The position numbers and the translations under genes were made by a program. Shown here in pieces: positions 48,361 to 58,234 of a DNA stretch of 64,000 bases. The stretch covers positions 806,001 to 870,000 of the forward strand of contig JADJOM010000003.1 in the NCBI GenBank assembly GCA_016713785.1, written 5' to 3'. The number at the start of each line of letters is the position of its first letter. Position 1 is the stretch's first letter. Below the pieces are notes generated by a model. It searched no databases and was not told where the DNA came from. It saw only the letters and a program-made list of their open reading frames with translations. The stretch comes from Gemmatimonadota bacterium. Its GTDB lineage: Bacteria; Gemmatimonadota; Gemmatimonadetes; Gemmatimonadales; GWC2-71-9.

Positions 48361-49890
48361 CTACCGGGGTGCCGGAGCCGCTTCAAGGGCGGCGGCGTAC
48401 CAGGCCTCGACGTGGGCCGCGAGGGCATCGAGCAGCGCCGGCCCGTGCCGGGCCAGCAGGGGCGCCAGCGTCAGGACCCGTTCCTGCGGCCGGCCCAGCG
48501 GGAGCACCAGCTCGCGGGCCCGCGCAATCTGCTGGGTCTCGGTAACCTGGCGCTTCTTGAGGTGGTTGACCAGCCGCTTCTCCGCCTCCTGGGTTCCGGC
48601 GAAGGCCTGGTTGCGGAGGTTCTGCAGGGTCTTCTCGATCGTGGGATCGATGGCCACGGCCGCCCGGGTCAGCACCGCATAGTCCCGCTCGATCGCGGCC
48701 CGGAGGGAGGCCAGCGCGTCGCGCGCGTCGGCGGGAAGCTGCTCCCGGATCACCCTCCCCTCCAGCTGGAGCCCCGGCGCCAGCAGCTCGTCCAGCGTGG
48801 CACCGAACTTCTCCAGCACCCGGTCGGTGCGGGCATCGACGATCAGGCCGGACCAGCGCGGCAGCGGACGCTGCGGGGCGACCCCCAGTGGCGCGTAGAT
48901 CGCCTCGGCCAGGGCCCAGTAGCGCAGCTCGCCGGGGCCGCCCATGTACGCGACCGTCGGGAGGATGGCGCTCTCGATCGCGGGCCGGAGCAGCACATTG
49001 GGTGAGAAGCGCCCAGGGTCGGTGGCGGACAGCTGCTCCACGTCGGCCAGGGAGAGCTGTTCGTGACTCCGCCGGGTCATGAAGCCGGGCGCGCGGAAGG
49101 CCAGGCGGTCCCTGCCCTGCGTGCCCTCGAACATGACGAGGGTCGCGCCGTCTCCCACCGTGACCCCCGCGTCGTGCCCCTGCGCCGCGAGGGCGGCCTG
49201 ACGCCCCACCAGCGCCTGCTCCAGGACCGCGGCCTGTTCCAGGGCCCGCACCAGGTAGGGCACCTGGGCCCGCTTGACGGCGGGATGGACCGCGTCGAAC
49301 ACCACGATGCCGTACGGCGCCAGCAGCTCGGCGATGGTCTGGGCGCAGGCGTCGGCGAGGTTGGACTCGGGCCGGTACCATCGGCGGAAGAGCGCCAGGA
49401 CCTCCGCCCCATGCGGCGAGCCGGCGAGGTCCGCCGCCAGGCGCTCGAGCACGGGCCCGATCTCGGGCCCCACCGGCTCCCGGTACAACGGCGTCAGCGG
49501 GGCATCCGCCGGGCGTTCCCGCAGGGTGGCCGTGATAGTGGAGCCGTCGGCGGCGGTCCACGCGGCGTGGTTCCCCTCCGCAAAGTCGTGGTCGCCACCC
49601 GCCGCCCAGAAGACCGGGACCACCGGCCGGTTCCAGCGGTGCTCACACTGCCGCGCGAGCGCCACCGCCGAGAGGGCCTTGTGGATGGTGTAGAGTGGTC
49701 CGGTCAGGAGTCCCGGCTGCTGCCCCGTGGTGACCACCAGGGCCCGCGGATCCCGCAGCCGATCGAGGCTGGCCCGTGCGCCGGGGGCGGCCACGAAGGC
49801 GTCCAGGAGTGCCGGGGCGATCCCGCCGTTCCGGGGGGTGGGCCACGCCACGGGGGCGGCGAGCGGCGTGGTCAGCAGGCGAAACGTCAT
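48361..49890 (-). CDS. bshC: Putative cysteine ligase BshC (bacillithiol biosynthesis)
   Basis: Adds Cys to GlcN-malate in bacillithiol synthesis. The 509-residue protein has the family signature VVTTGQQPGLLTGPLYTIHKALSAVALA and VPVFWAAGGDHDFAEGNHAAW, the two characteristic BshC segments, a Rossmann-like core and a coiled C-terminal domain (TLDELLAPGLQLEGRVIREQ, EKRLVNHLKKRQ). The stop is TAG. ATG 49890 overlaps the stop of the methyltransferase gene upstream by four nt. bshA and bshB are not in the window. Confidence 0.93.
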   Translation of the reverse strand: MTFRLLTTPLAAPVAWPTPRNGGIAPALLDAFVAAPGARASLDRLRDPRALVVTTGQQPGLLTGPLYTIHKALSAVALARQCEHRWNRPVVPVFWAAGGDHDFAEGNHAAWTAADGSTITATLRERPADAPLTPLYREPVGPEIGPVLERLAADLAGSPHGAEVLALFRRWYRPESNLADACAQTIAELLAPYGIVVFDAVHPAVKRAQVPYLVRALEQAAVLEQALVGRQAALAAQGHDAGVTVGDGATLVMFEGTQGRDRLAFRAPGFMTRRSHEQLSLADVEQLSATDPGRFSPNVLLRPAIESAILPTVAYMGGPGELRYWALAEAIYAPLGVAPQRPLPRWSGLIVDARTDRVLEKFGATLDELLAPGLQLEGRVIREQLPADARDALASLRAAIERDYAVLTRAAVAIDPTIEKTLQNLRNQAFAGTQEAEKRLVNHLKKRQVTETQQIARARELVLPLGRPQERVLTLAPLLARHGPALLDALAAHVEAWYAAALEAAPAPR

Positions 49891-50603
49891 GCGGCCACCT
49901 GAGCGACGAGGATGGTCCGGTTGCCGGTCCCGAGCACCGCGCCATCGTAATCGCCGAACCGGGCGCGGACGATGGCCCCGTGGGCCACGAGCATGCCCTC
50001 GAGCACCTCCGGCCCCAGCAGCCGGACCCGCTCCTCGAACCGGCGCCCGTCGGCCAGGGCAATGGTCTTGCGGACGAAGCGGCCATCGGCCGTGAGCCCC
50101 CGGGTGATCCGCACCAGCGTCTCGCCGTAGCGGGTCTCCTCGACGGGCACCAGCGAGGCGCGCACCTGCTCGGCGTTCAGGAAGTCGATGACGAACCAGC
50201 CACCGGGCCGCACGGTCGAGAGCATCTGGCCGAGCGCATCGGTATGCTCCTCATCCGCGGCGAAGTACCCGAAGCTGGTGAAGAGGTTCACGGTGAGATC
50301 CATGGACCGGGCGCGGTATGGCAGGGCTCGCATGTCGGCCCGCACCAGCGGCCGCGCGGTGGCCTCGCGGGCCCGGCGGAGCAGCGGGAGAGAAAGGTCG
50401 AAGCCGAAGGCCACGGCGCCGGCGCGTTCCAGGGCGGCCAGGTGCCGCCCCGCGCCGCAGGCGACGTCGAGCACCCGCCAGCCCACCCGCCACGGCAGCT
50501 CGCGGGTGAGCAGCGCGATCAGGCGGCCCGCGTCCGCCTCGTTGCGGTGCGGGTACAGGTGCAGGTACTCCTCGCCAAACCACTCCTCGAACCACTCGGC
50601 CAT
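49887..50603 (-). CDS. SAM-dependent methyltransferase coupled to bshC
   Basis: A 238-residue class I methyltransferase with SAM motif VLDVACGAGRHLAALERAG, RADMRALPYRARSMDLTVNLFTSFGYF and a C-terminal domain with VRKTIALADGRRFEERVRLL. Its stop overlaps the bshC start by 4 nt, so it is translated with it. In Chlorobaculum tepidum the methyltransferase NmbA makes N-methyl-bacillithiol; I infer, but cannot show, that this gene could do the same. ATG 50603. Confidence 0.8.
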   Translation of the reverse strand: MAEWFEEWFGEEYLHLYPHRNEADAGRLIALLTRELPWRVGWRVLDVACGAGRHLAALERAGAVAFGFDLSLPLLRRAREATARPLVRADMRALPYRARSMDLTVNLFTSFGYFAADEEHTDALGQMLSTVRPGGWFVIDFLNAEQVRASLVPVEETRYGETLVRITRGLTADGRFVRKTIALADGRRFEERVRLLGPEVLEGMLVAHGAIVRARFGDYDGAVLGTGNRTILVAQVAA

Positions 50604-50679
50604 GGGGCCCCGGCGGAGGGGTGAACGCTGCCGCTGGCCGCGCGGGTCGGGCCCGGGGCAAGGGACGGAAGGCGCCCGC

Positions 50680-51134
50680 CTACTTGTGGTAGGGTTCGCC
50701 GCGAAGAATGGTAAACCCGCGATAGAGTTGTTCCAGTACCACCACGCGGGCGAGTTCGTGCGGGAGCGTGAGGGCTCCGAGGCTCCAGCGGTGGCGGCAG
50801 TCGGCCACCAGGCCCGGGTCGAGCCCCTCCGAGCCGCCGATCAGGAAGGCGACCGGCCGGGCGTCGTCCCGCCACCGGCCCAGGCGCCGGGCCAGCTCCT
50901 CACTGGTCCAGGGCGCCCCGGTCCGATCGAGGGCCACGAGCTCCGCGCCCCCGGATGCACGTTCGCGGAGGCGGGCGCCCTCGAGCCGGCGCCCCTCCTC
51001 CGCGACCTTGCCCCGCCCCGCCTCCCGGACCTCCACCTCGGCCACCCGCGTGTACCGGCCGAGCCGCCGGAGGTAGTCGTCGGCGGCGTCGCGGAAGGCG
51101 GGGCGCAGCTTGCCGACGGCCAGGACGGCCAGCG

Positions 51135-51138
<4 letters not shown>
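50680..51138 (-). CDS. rlmH: 23S rRNA pseudouridine-1915 N3-methyltransferase, CTG start proposed
   Basis: Methylates pseudouridine 1915 of 23S rRNA on the 70S ribosome. The SPOUT-fold protein has [45 protein letters not shown] and the knot end [28 protein letters not shown], ending in YHK as usual. No ATG, GTG or TTG exists near the expected N-terminus: the best start is CTG at 51138, which overlaps the gdhA stop TGA in CTGA. This gives 152 residues, next to 155 in E. coli. Confidence 0.85.
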
Positions 51139-52442
<1,304 letters not shown>

Positions 52443-52459
52443 AGCATCTCCAATGAGTG

Positions 52460-53506
52460 TTACAGGCGCTCGGCCGGCAGCACGACGGCATCGAGGGCCA
52501 CGGCGAACGCCTCGCCGCCACTTTCCCACGTGAGGTCCAGCAGGGCCACCAGCGGTTCAGGGGCGTCGGCCGGCCAGCAGTCCCGGAGCTTCACCGCGTC
52601 CTTCTCCGTGATGACCAGATGGTCGGCCCGCCGCGCCGCGTGGGCCAGCCAGGAGACATCCTCCTGGCGATACTCGTGATGATCCTTCCAGGTTGCCACC
52701 TGCACCGCCGCCCCGGTGGCCTTGGTCTGGGCCACGAAGGCCTCCGGGTCGCCGATCGCGGAGGCCGCCACCACCCGTCGGCCCGCCAGGGCTTCCGGCG
52801 GCAGGCTGCGGCCGGTCAGCAATCCCTCGAACCGCGTCAGGCCCAGGTGCGCGATGGCCACCGGGCCCCGCACCCGCCGCTGCAGGTCGGCCGCCAGCGC
52901 CTCCGCCGCCTCCCGGCTGGCCCGCTTCCGGGTGATCACGACGGCATCGGCCCGGTCGAGCGCCTGCCACCCTTCGCGCCACGGGCCGGCCGGCAGCGGC
53001 CAGCCCACGGCCCGGGTGGTCTCGGCGCTCATCACCAGCACGTTGAGGTCGCGCCGGATGTCGAGCCGCTGGTACGCATCGTCGAGCACCAGCACCTGCG
53101 CGCCGCGCGCCAGGGCCCGCTCCGCCCCGGCCACGCGGTCCGGGTCGGCCACCACGTGCGCGCCGGGGAGCGCCCGCGCATGCACCCGGGCCTCATCGCC
53201 GCCGCCGTAGGGGCGGAGCAGGATGCCCGGCACCAGGCCACGCCCCGTGTAGTATCGGGCGATCCACATGGCGATCGGAGTCTTGCCCGACCCACCGACC
53301 GTCAGGTTGCCCACCGCCACCGAGGGCAGCGGGAGGTCGTGCACCGGCAGCCACTGCCTGGCGTACACCACCCGCCGCACCCGCATCCAGGTGCTCCACA
53401 ACCCCGCGAGGGGCAGCAGCGCCAGGCGGGCGAGCCGGGCATCGATCCGTCGGCTGGTCCACAGCCAGCGGATCAGTCGGTGGGTATCGCCGCGCCGTCG
53501 TGCCAT
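52460..53506 (-). CDS. lpxK: Tetraacyldisaccharide 4'-kinase
   Basis: Adds the 4'-phosphate of lipid A. The 348-residue protein has a membrane-associated N-terminus ([15 protein letters not shown]), the P-loop [38 protein letters not shown] with the catalytic Asp-Asp and [17 protein letters not shown], the LpxK C-terminal signature. ATG 53506 is 34 nt inside the end of the acyltransferase gene. It closes the lpx cluster on this side. Confidence 0.94.
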   Translation of the reverse strand: MARRRGDTHRLIRWLWTSRRIDARLARLALLPLAGLWSTWMRVRRVVYARQWLPVHDLPLPSVAVGNLTVGGSGKTPIAMWIARYYTGRGLVPGILLRPYGGGDEARVHARALPGAHVVADPDRVAGAERALARGAQVLVLDDAYQRLDIRRDLNVLVMSAETTRAVGWPLPAGPWREGWQALDRADAVVITRKRASREAAEALAADLQRRVRGPVAIAHLGLTRFEGLLTGRSLPPEALAGRRVVAASAIGDPEAFVAQTKATGAAVQVATWKDHHEYRQEDVSWLAHAARRADHLVITEKDAVKLRDCWPADAPEPLVALLDLTWESGGEAFAVALDAVVLPAERL

Positions 53507-54105
53507 GCTGCCCGCCTCATCGCGTCGTCCAGTTCGCGTACCACCCGCACGGCCACGTCCTCGGGATCGGCATGCACCGCCGCGTCCACCGGGCTTCCGT
53601 ACGCCAGGCGCACCCGGGCCCACGGTCCGGGCAGCAGGAAGCGGTCCCAGGAGCCGGCCCGCCACGCCGGCCGGGCTTCCACGTGTACCGGCAGGACCAG
53701 CGCTGCCCCCCGCACCGCCGCCACGAAGGCGCCCGGCTTGGCTACCCGCCGGGGGCCGCGTGGCCCGTCGGGGGTGAAGCCCACGGAGGTACCGCCCCGC
53801 AGTGCCCGGATGGCGCCGGCCAATGCCCGGCGCCCGCCCCGGGTGCTCGATCCGCGGATCAGGCGGTAGCCGAGCGAGTCGGCGAACCGCGCCAGGTACT
53901 CGCCGTCCCGTGCCTGGCTGATCACGGCGGCGATCCCCTGCTCCCGGTGCTGCCACATCACCGGCAGGAGGCACTCATGCCAGCACAGCAGCACGAAGGG
54001 CCGCCCCGTGGCAACCACCGCGGCCGGGTGCTCCGGCTGGACAATTTCCATCCGCCAGCTGCGGGCCAACTGCCGCGCCGCCAGGCCGGCCAGCCGGCTC
54101 AGCAC
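53473..54105 (-). CDS. DUF374 lysophospholipid acyltransferase-like protein
   Basis: A 210-residue protein with a Kdo-lipid A late-acyltransferase-like context. It has LLCWHECLLPVMWQH with a catalytic His-x-x-x-x-like region, SRDG-like SQARDGEYLARFADSLGYRLIRGSS and FTPDGPRGPRRVAKPG, the DUF374 signature PDGPRGP. Such proteins occur in lpx operons of epsilon-proteobacteria, Bacteroidetes and others, and probably add or remodel lipid A acyl chains. GTG 54105 overlaps lpxB by 7 nt. Substrate is inferred. Confidence 0.85.
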   Translation of the reverse strand: MLSRLAGLAARQLARSWRMEIVQPEHPAAVVATGRPFVLLCWHECLLPVMWQHREQGIAAVISQARDGEYLARFADSLGYRLIRGSSTRGGRRALAGAIRALRGGTSVGFTPDGPRGPRRVAKPGAFVAAVRGAALVLPVHVEARPAWRAGSWDRFLLPGPWARVRLAYGSPVDAAVHADPEDVAVRVVRELDDAMRRAAWHDGAAIPTD

Positions 54106-55217
54106 CCGACGCGGTCCAGCAGTACCGTGGCGACCCGCGATGCGGCCCCCGGCCCGCCGAGGCGGGCGCGGACGCGCGCCAGCGCGGCGCGCTGGCGCAC
54201 CGCGGCGTCACTCGATTCGTCAAGAAGCGGTCGCACGGCGTCGCCGACTGGCGCGGCGGACACCGGCGGGTGCCAGAACTCCGGAACGACGTCCTCGCCG
54301 GCGACGAGGTTGACCAGGCTGATCCGGTCCACCGTCATGAGCCGGCGGGCGATCTGGTACGTCAGGCGCGAGGTCCGATAGGCCACCACCATCGGGGTGC
54401 CGGTCATGGCGGCCTCAAGCGTGGTGCTGCCCGACTTCACCAGCACCGCCGTCGCGGCCGCGAGGACCTCCTCCGGGCGGCCGCGATGCACCTGGAACGG
54501 GGCGCACTCGGGATAGTAGCCCGCCGTGGTCCCGGCCACGAGCACCCGGCGGCAGTGCCCCGCGGCGAGCATCCGCTGCCCGACGTCCCGGAAGAGCGGC
54601 CAATTGTACCCGATCTCCCGCTCCCGGCTTCCGGGAAAGATACCCAGTACCCCCTCCGTCCGGTCGATCCCCAGCGCGAGGCGGGCGGCGTCACGCGCCG
54701 GCCAGGCCCGGTCGAGGACCGGGTGCCCCGCGTAGTGGCAGGCCAGTCCCCGCTCCCGGAACCACGCCTCCTCGAACGGCAGGATCGCCACGATCTCGTC
54801 GGCGGCCTCCTGGAGCCGTGGGAGGCGTCCGGGGCGCCACGCCCAGAGCTGCGGCGCGACGTACTGGATGACGGGTACCCCGGCCCGCCGGAGGGCGCGC
54901 CCCAGGCGCAGGTGAAACCCGGGGTAGTCCACCAGCAGGGCGGCCGCGAACCGCCCGGCCCGGGCGGCCGCCACGATCTGCCGGTAGAGCCCCAGATGGC
55001 GCGGGATGGCCCCCAGGACGTCCCGGAAGCCCATCGTGGCCAAGTCGGTGACATCCGCCAGGGGGAGGAGCCCCTGGGCGAGCATCCTGGGCCCGCCAAT
55101 GCCCTCCGCCACCAGCTCCGGGCGGCGCGCGCGGAGTTCGGCCAGCACCCCGGCCGCCAGGAGGTCACCCGAGGGCTCACCGGCCGAGACCAGGAGCCGC
55201 CGGGGCGATGCGGTCAC
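54099..55217 (-). CDS. lpxB: Lipid-A-disaccharide synthase
   Basis: Couples lipid X with UDP-diacylglucosamine. The 372-residue GT19 protein opens with LLVSAGEPSGDLLAAGVLAELR, has YVAPQLWAWRPGR, ILPFEEAWF, GIFPGSREREI and KSGSTTLEAAMTGTPMVVAYRTS, all typical of LpxB. GTG 55217 overlaps the stop of the oxidoreductase by four nt. LpxH or LpxI, which makes its lipid X substrate, is absent from the cluster. Confidence 0.96.
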   Translation of the reverse strand: MTASPRRLLVSAGEPSGDLLAAGVLAELRARRPELVAEGIGGPRMLAQGLLPLADVTDLATMGFRDVLGAIPRHLGLYRQIVAAARAGRFAAALLVDYPGFHLRLGRALRRAGVPVIQYVAPQLWAWRPGRLPRLQEAADEIVAILPFEEAWFRERGLACHYAGHPVLDRAWPARDAARLALGIDRTEGVLGIFPGSREREIGYNWPLFRDVGQRMLAAGHCRRVLVAGTTAGYYPECAPFQVHRGRPEEVLAAATAVLVKSGSTTLEAAMTGTPMVVAYRTSRLTYQIARRLMTVDRISLVNLVAGEDVVPEFWHPPVSAAPVGDAVRPLLDESSDAAVRQRAALARVRARLGGPGAASRVATVLLDRVGC

Positions 55218-56194
55218 GGCTCGAGCTGGGAGGCCGGGGCCGCGAGGCGGATCGCCTCCGCCACCCGGAGCGCGAGGTCCAGCGCGGCCCGGCCCTCCCC
55301 GCCCGTCACCACCGCCTCCCTGTCCCCGCGGACGGCGTGCAGGAAGCTCTCGAGCTCCAGCCGAAGGGCGTCGGCCGCGGGCGCCTCGAGGGGGATCCGC
55401 TCGGCGACGTCGGTCAGGGCCCTGGCCCCACCCGGCATCCAGCCGTTCCGCAGCCGGAGAAACTCCCCCTGACCCGTGGCCAGGTCCAGCGCCAGGTACC
55501 CCTCCTCCTGGTAGATCCGGAGCTTCCGGACCCGCCGCTCGGCGATGCGGGAGGCGGTCACGCTCGCCACCAACCCGGTGGCAAACTCGACCCGGGCGTG
55601 GGCCACGTCGAGCAGGGGTGAGAGTACGGCGGCACCGTTGGCCCGTACGTCGACCGCCTCCGGCCCGCCGGCGAGGTGCAGGATGAGGTCGAGCTCGTGG
55701 ATCATGAGGTCCAGCACCACCGGCACGTCGGTCCCGCGGGGCTGGAAGGGCGCCAGGCGCTCCCCCTCGATGAACAGCGGCCGGTCGAGGTAGGGCAGCG
55801 CCGCGCGCAGGGCCGGGTTGAAGCGCTCGATGTGCCCCACCTGGAGCAGCACCCCGGCCTGTGCCGCGGCGGCGAGCAGCCGGTCGGCCTCCGGGAGGGT
55901 GGCGGCCAGGGGCTTTTCCATCAGCACCGGCCGGCCAGCGGCAAGTGCGGCGAGTCCCACCTCGCCATGGACGGACGTCGGGACGGCGACGGTCAGCGCC
56001 TCACAGCGGGCCAGCAGTTCCTCGCGGGTGGCGAAGGCGCGGGTGCCCAGCTGCCCCGCCACGAAGCGGGCCCGGTCCGGCCGGATGTCGAAGACGCCCA
56101 CCAGCTCCGCGTCCGGCATCGCGGCGAGGTGCCGGGCATGATGCCAGCCCAGCGCGCCGACGCCGATCACGCCGACCCGCACCCGCGGCCTCAC
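55214..56194 (-). CDS. Gfo/Idh/MocA oxidoreductase in the lpx operon (GnnA-like?)
   Basis: A 326-residue NAD(P)-dependent oxidoreductase with GVIGVGALGWHHARHLA (Rossmann), PVLMEKPLAATLPEADRLL (E-K-P motif) and GHIERFNPALRAALPYL, with HELDLILHLAGGP in the C-terminal domain. It overlaps lpxA by 4 nt (GTGA) and lpxB by 4 nt. In Acidithiobacillus and Leptospira a similar enzyme, GnnA, oxidises UDP-GlcNAc before GnnB amination to give amide-linked acyl chains on lipid A. No GnnB is in the window, so function is uncertain. GTG 56194. Confidence 0.85.
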   Translation of the reverse strand: MRPRVRVGVIGVGALGWHHARHLAAMPDAELVGVFDIRPDRARFVAGQLGTRAFATREELLARCEALTVAVPTSVHGEVGLAALAAGRPVLMEKPLAATLPEADRLLAAAAQAGVLLQVGHIERFNPALRAALPYLDRPLFIEGERLAPFQPRGTDVPVVLDLMIHELDLILHLAGGPEAVDVRANGAAVLSPLLDVAHARVEFATGLVASVTASRIAERRVRKLRIYQEEGYLALDLATGQGEFLRLRNGWMPGGARALTDVAERIPLEAPAADALRLELESFLHAVRGDREAVVTGGEGRAALDLALRVAEAIRLAAPASQLEP

Positions 56195-56970
56195 GCGGGC
56201 ACCCCGCGCCGCGTCCCCGCGACAAAGGCGAGCAGCCGGGCCACCTCCGGCACGCGTGCCGCCGAGTCGGCGAGCTCGGCCATCGCCTCGCGGCGCGGGC
56301 GGTCGCTGTTGAACAGCAGGCGATAGGCGTGCTTGAGGGCCGTGAGGGTGGCCGCGGGGAATCCCGCGCGGGTGAGCCCCACCGTGTTGAGCCCGAACAG
56401 GCGCACCGGGTTCCCCACGGCGGTTACGTACGGCGGGATGTCCTGCGGCAGGCGGGAGGAACCCCCGACGAAGGCGTGGGTCCCGATGGTGATGAACTGG
56501 TGCAGGGCGCACAGCCCGCTCACGGTGGCCCGCTCCTCGATGACGATATGCCCCGACAGCTGAGTGGAGTTGGCGATGGTCACGCCGTCGCCGACCTGGC
56601 AGTCGTGGGCCACGTGGACGTACGTCATCAGGAAGCAGTCTGCCCCCACCCGCGTCGTCCCGGTCGCGGCGGTGGCGCGGTGCACCGTGCTGTACTCGCG
56701 GATGATGGTCCGGGGTCCCACCTCCACCCAGGTCTCCTCGTCGCGGTACTTCACGTCCTGGGGCGCGCCGCCCAGCACCACGCCCGCCCCGAGGGTCACC
56801 TCCGGGGCCAGGCGCACGTTCCGCTCCAGTACCGCGTGCGGCCCGATCCGGCATCCGTCCCCCACCAGCACCCCCGGCCCGATGACCGTGTAGGCCCCGA
56901 CCTGCACCCCGCGGCCCAGCTCGGCCCCGGGATCGATCACGGCGGTGGGGTGCACGTCCGCCAGGGTCAC
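56191..56970 (-). CDS. lpxA: UDP-N-acetylglucosamine (or GlcNAc3N) acyltransferase
   Basis: First acylation of lipid A. The 259-residue left-handed beta-helix has hexapeptide repeats in the first ~190 residues, with catalytic His at about 122 (YVHVAHDCQVG), GGAPQDVKYRDEETW and HQFITIGTHAFVGGSSRLPQDIPPYVTAVGNPVRLFG; the last ~70 residues are helical. GTG 56970 overlaps the fabZ stop (GTGA); a start at 56985 is possible. Whether the substrate is 3-OH or 3-NH2 depends on the neighbour oxidoreductase and is not visible. Confidence 0.95.
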   Translation of the reverse strand: MTLADVHPTAVIDPGAELGRGVQVGAYTVIGPGVLVGDGCRIGPHAVLERNVRLAPEVTLGAGVVLGGAPQDVKYRDEETWVEVGPRTIIREYSTVHRATAATGTTRVGADCFLMTYVHVAHDCQVGDGVTIANSTQLSGHIVIEERATVSGLCALHQFITIGTHAFVGGSSRLPQDIPPYVTAVGNPVRLFGLNTVGLTRAGFPAATLTALKHAYRLLFNSDRPRREAMAELADSAARVPEVARLLAFVAGTRRGVPA

Positions 56971-57395
56971 TTGTCGACCACGCACGCGAGCATCACGGCC
57001 TCGGTGACCACCTGGCCGTCCACGTACGCCATGCCCTTCATCCGGGCGGTCTTGCCGCGGAACTGCAGCATCTCGACCTCCATCCGCAGCTGGTCCCCGG
57101 GCACCACGGGCTTCCGGAACTTCACCTCGTCGAGCGCCATGAAGTAGACGACCTTGTTGGCGCGGTCGGTGATCTGCTCCATCAGGAGCAGGCCGCCGGT
57201 CTGGGCCATTGCCTCCACGATCAGCACCCCCGGCATGATCGGGTGGCCGGGAAAGTGGCCCTGGAAGAACGGCTCGTTGATCGTGACGTTCTTGAGCCCG
57301 ATGATCTTCTGCTTGCCCTGCACCTCCACGATCCGGTCCACCAGCAGGAACGGGTAACGGTGCGGGAGCAGGTCCATGATCTGGGCAGCGTCCAT
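56967..57395 (-). CDS. fabZ: (3R)-hydroxyacyl-ACP dehydratase FabZ
   Basis: Dehydrates beta-hydroxyacyl-ACP. The 142-residue hot-dog protein has the active-site [23 protein letters not shown] (catalytic His47 and Glu61), [14 protein letters not shown] and [12 protein letters not shown]. It uses the same beta-hydroxyacyl-ACP as LpxA and LpxD, hence the usual lpx context. ATG 57395; the lpxC stop overlaps by one base (TGATG). Not fused to lpxC as in Bacteroidetes. Confidence 0.96.
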   Translation of the reverse strand: MDAAQIMDLLPHRYPFLLVDRIVEVQGKQKIIGLKNVTINEPFFQGHFPGHPIMPGVLIVEAMAQTGGLLLMEQITDRANKVVYFMALDEVKFRKPVVPGDQLRMEVEMLQFRGKTARMKGMAYVDGQVVTEAVMLACVVDK

Positions 57396-58234
57396 CACTC
57401 CTCCTCGACGGGTCGGGCGCGGGCCGCGATGGCGCGCGCGCAGGCGATATTGCCGCGATGGCTGGGGCGCCACGCCCGCACCGCGGCGCGGAGCGGGCCG
57501 CCGAGCAGCGCGAGATCCCCCAGCAGGTCTCCCACCTTATGCCGCGCGAACTCCTCCGGCCAGCGGAGCGTGGTGTTGAGCGGCGCGGTGGCGCTGAGCA
57601 CGATGGCCGCGTCGGCGCTCGCTCCCGCCAGCAGGCCCCGCGCCCGCAGCGCCTCCACCTCCGCCAGGAACCCGTAGGTGCGGGCCGGTGCGATCGCGGT
57701 GACGAACGGCTCGTCCCCGGGGGCGAACACCGCGTGCTGCCGGCCGATCACCGGCTCCACATGCTCGAGCGTCACCTCGAGCCGGCAGCCGCCCGCCGGC
57801 TCGACCAGGTACCGGGCGTCACCCTCCCGCACCTCGAACGGCGCATCGACCACGAGGGCGCGCCGCCGTCCCGCCACGGCGAGGATCCCACCGGCACTGA
57901 GCAGCGCACAGTACGGCGCGAAGGACCCGTCCAGGATCGGCAGCTCGGGGCCGTCGACCAGCACGAGCAGGTCGTCGATCTCTGCCGCCGCGGCCGCCGC
58001 CAGCAGGTGCTCCACGGTCTCGATCCGGGTGTCGCCTGCCGCCAGCACGGTGCGCCGCTCGGTGCCGCCCACGGCGTCGAGGGTCGCGGCGATCTCTACT
58101 GGCGGGTCCAGGTCGATCCGCCGGAAGCGGACGCCTGCCCCGCCCCGGGCCGGCGCCACCCGAAGCCGCACGGTGGCGCCGGTGTGGAGCCCCGTCCCGG
58201 CAAGCTCAGCCGGCCGCTGGATGGTCCGGCGCAC
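57395..58234 (-). CDS. lpxC: UDP-3-O-acyl-N-acetylglucosamine deacetylase
   Basis: Committed zinc deacetylase of lipid A synthesis. The 279-residue protein has TVEHLLAAAAAAEIDDLLV with the zinc His (H76), DGPELPILDGS, RHKVGDLLGDLALLG with H232 and D236 and a catalytic His in RPSHRGN (H259). GTG 58234 follows GGGGAGGGGCC and gives the right length (E. coli 305 aa); it lies 29 nt inside lpxD. The gene has all four signature motifs. Confidence 0.96.
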   Translation of the reverse strand: MRRTIQRPAELAGTGLHTGATVRLRVAPARGGAGVRFRRIDLDPPVEIAATLDAVGGTERRTVLAAGDTRIETVEHLLAAAAAAEIDDLLVLVDGPELPILDGSFAPYCALLSAGGILAVAGRRRALVVDAPFEVREGDARYLVEPAGGCRLEVTLEHVEPVIGRQHAVFAPGDEPFVTAIAPARTYGFLAEVEALRARGLLAGASADAAIVLSATAPLNTTLRWPEEFARHKVGDLLGDLALLGGPLRAAVRAWRPSHRGNIACARAIAARARPVEEE

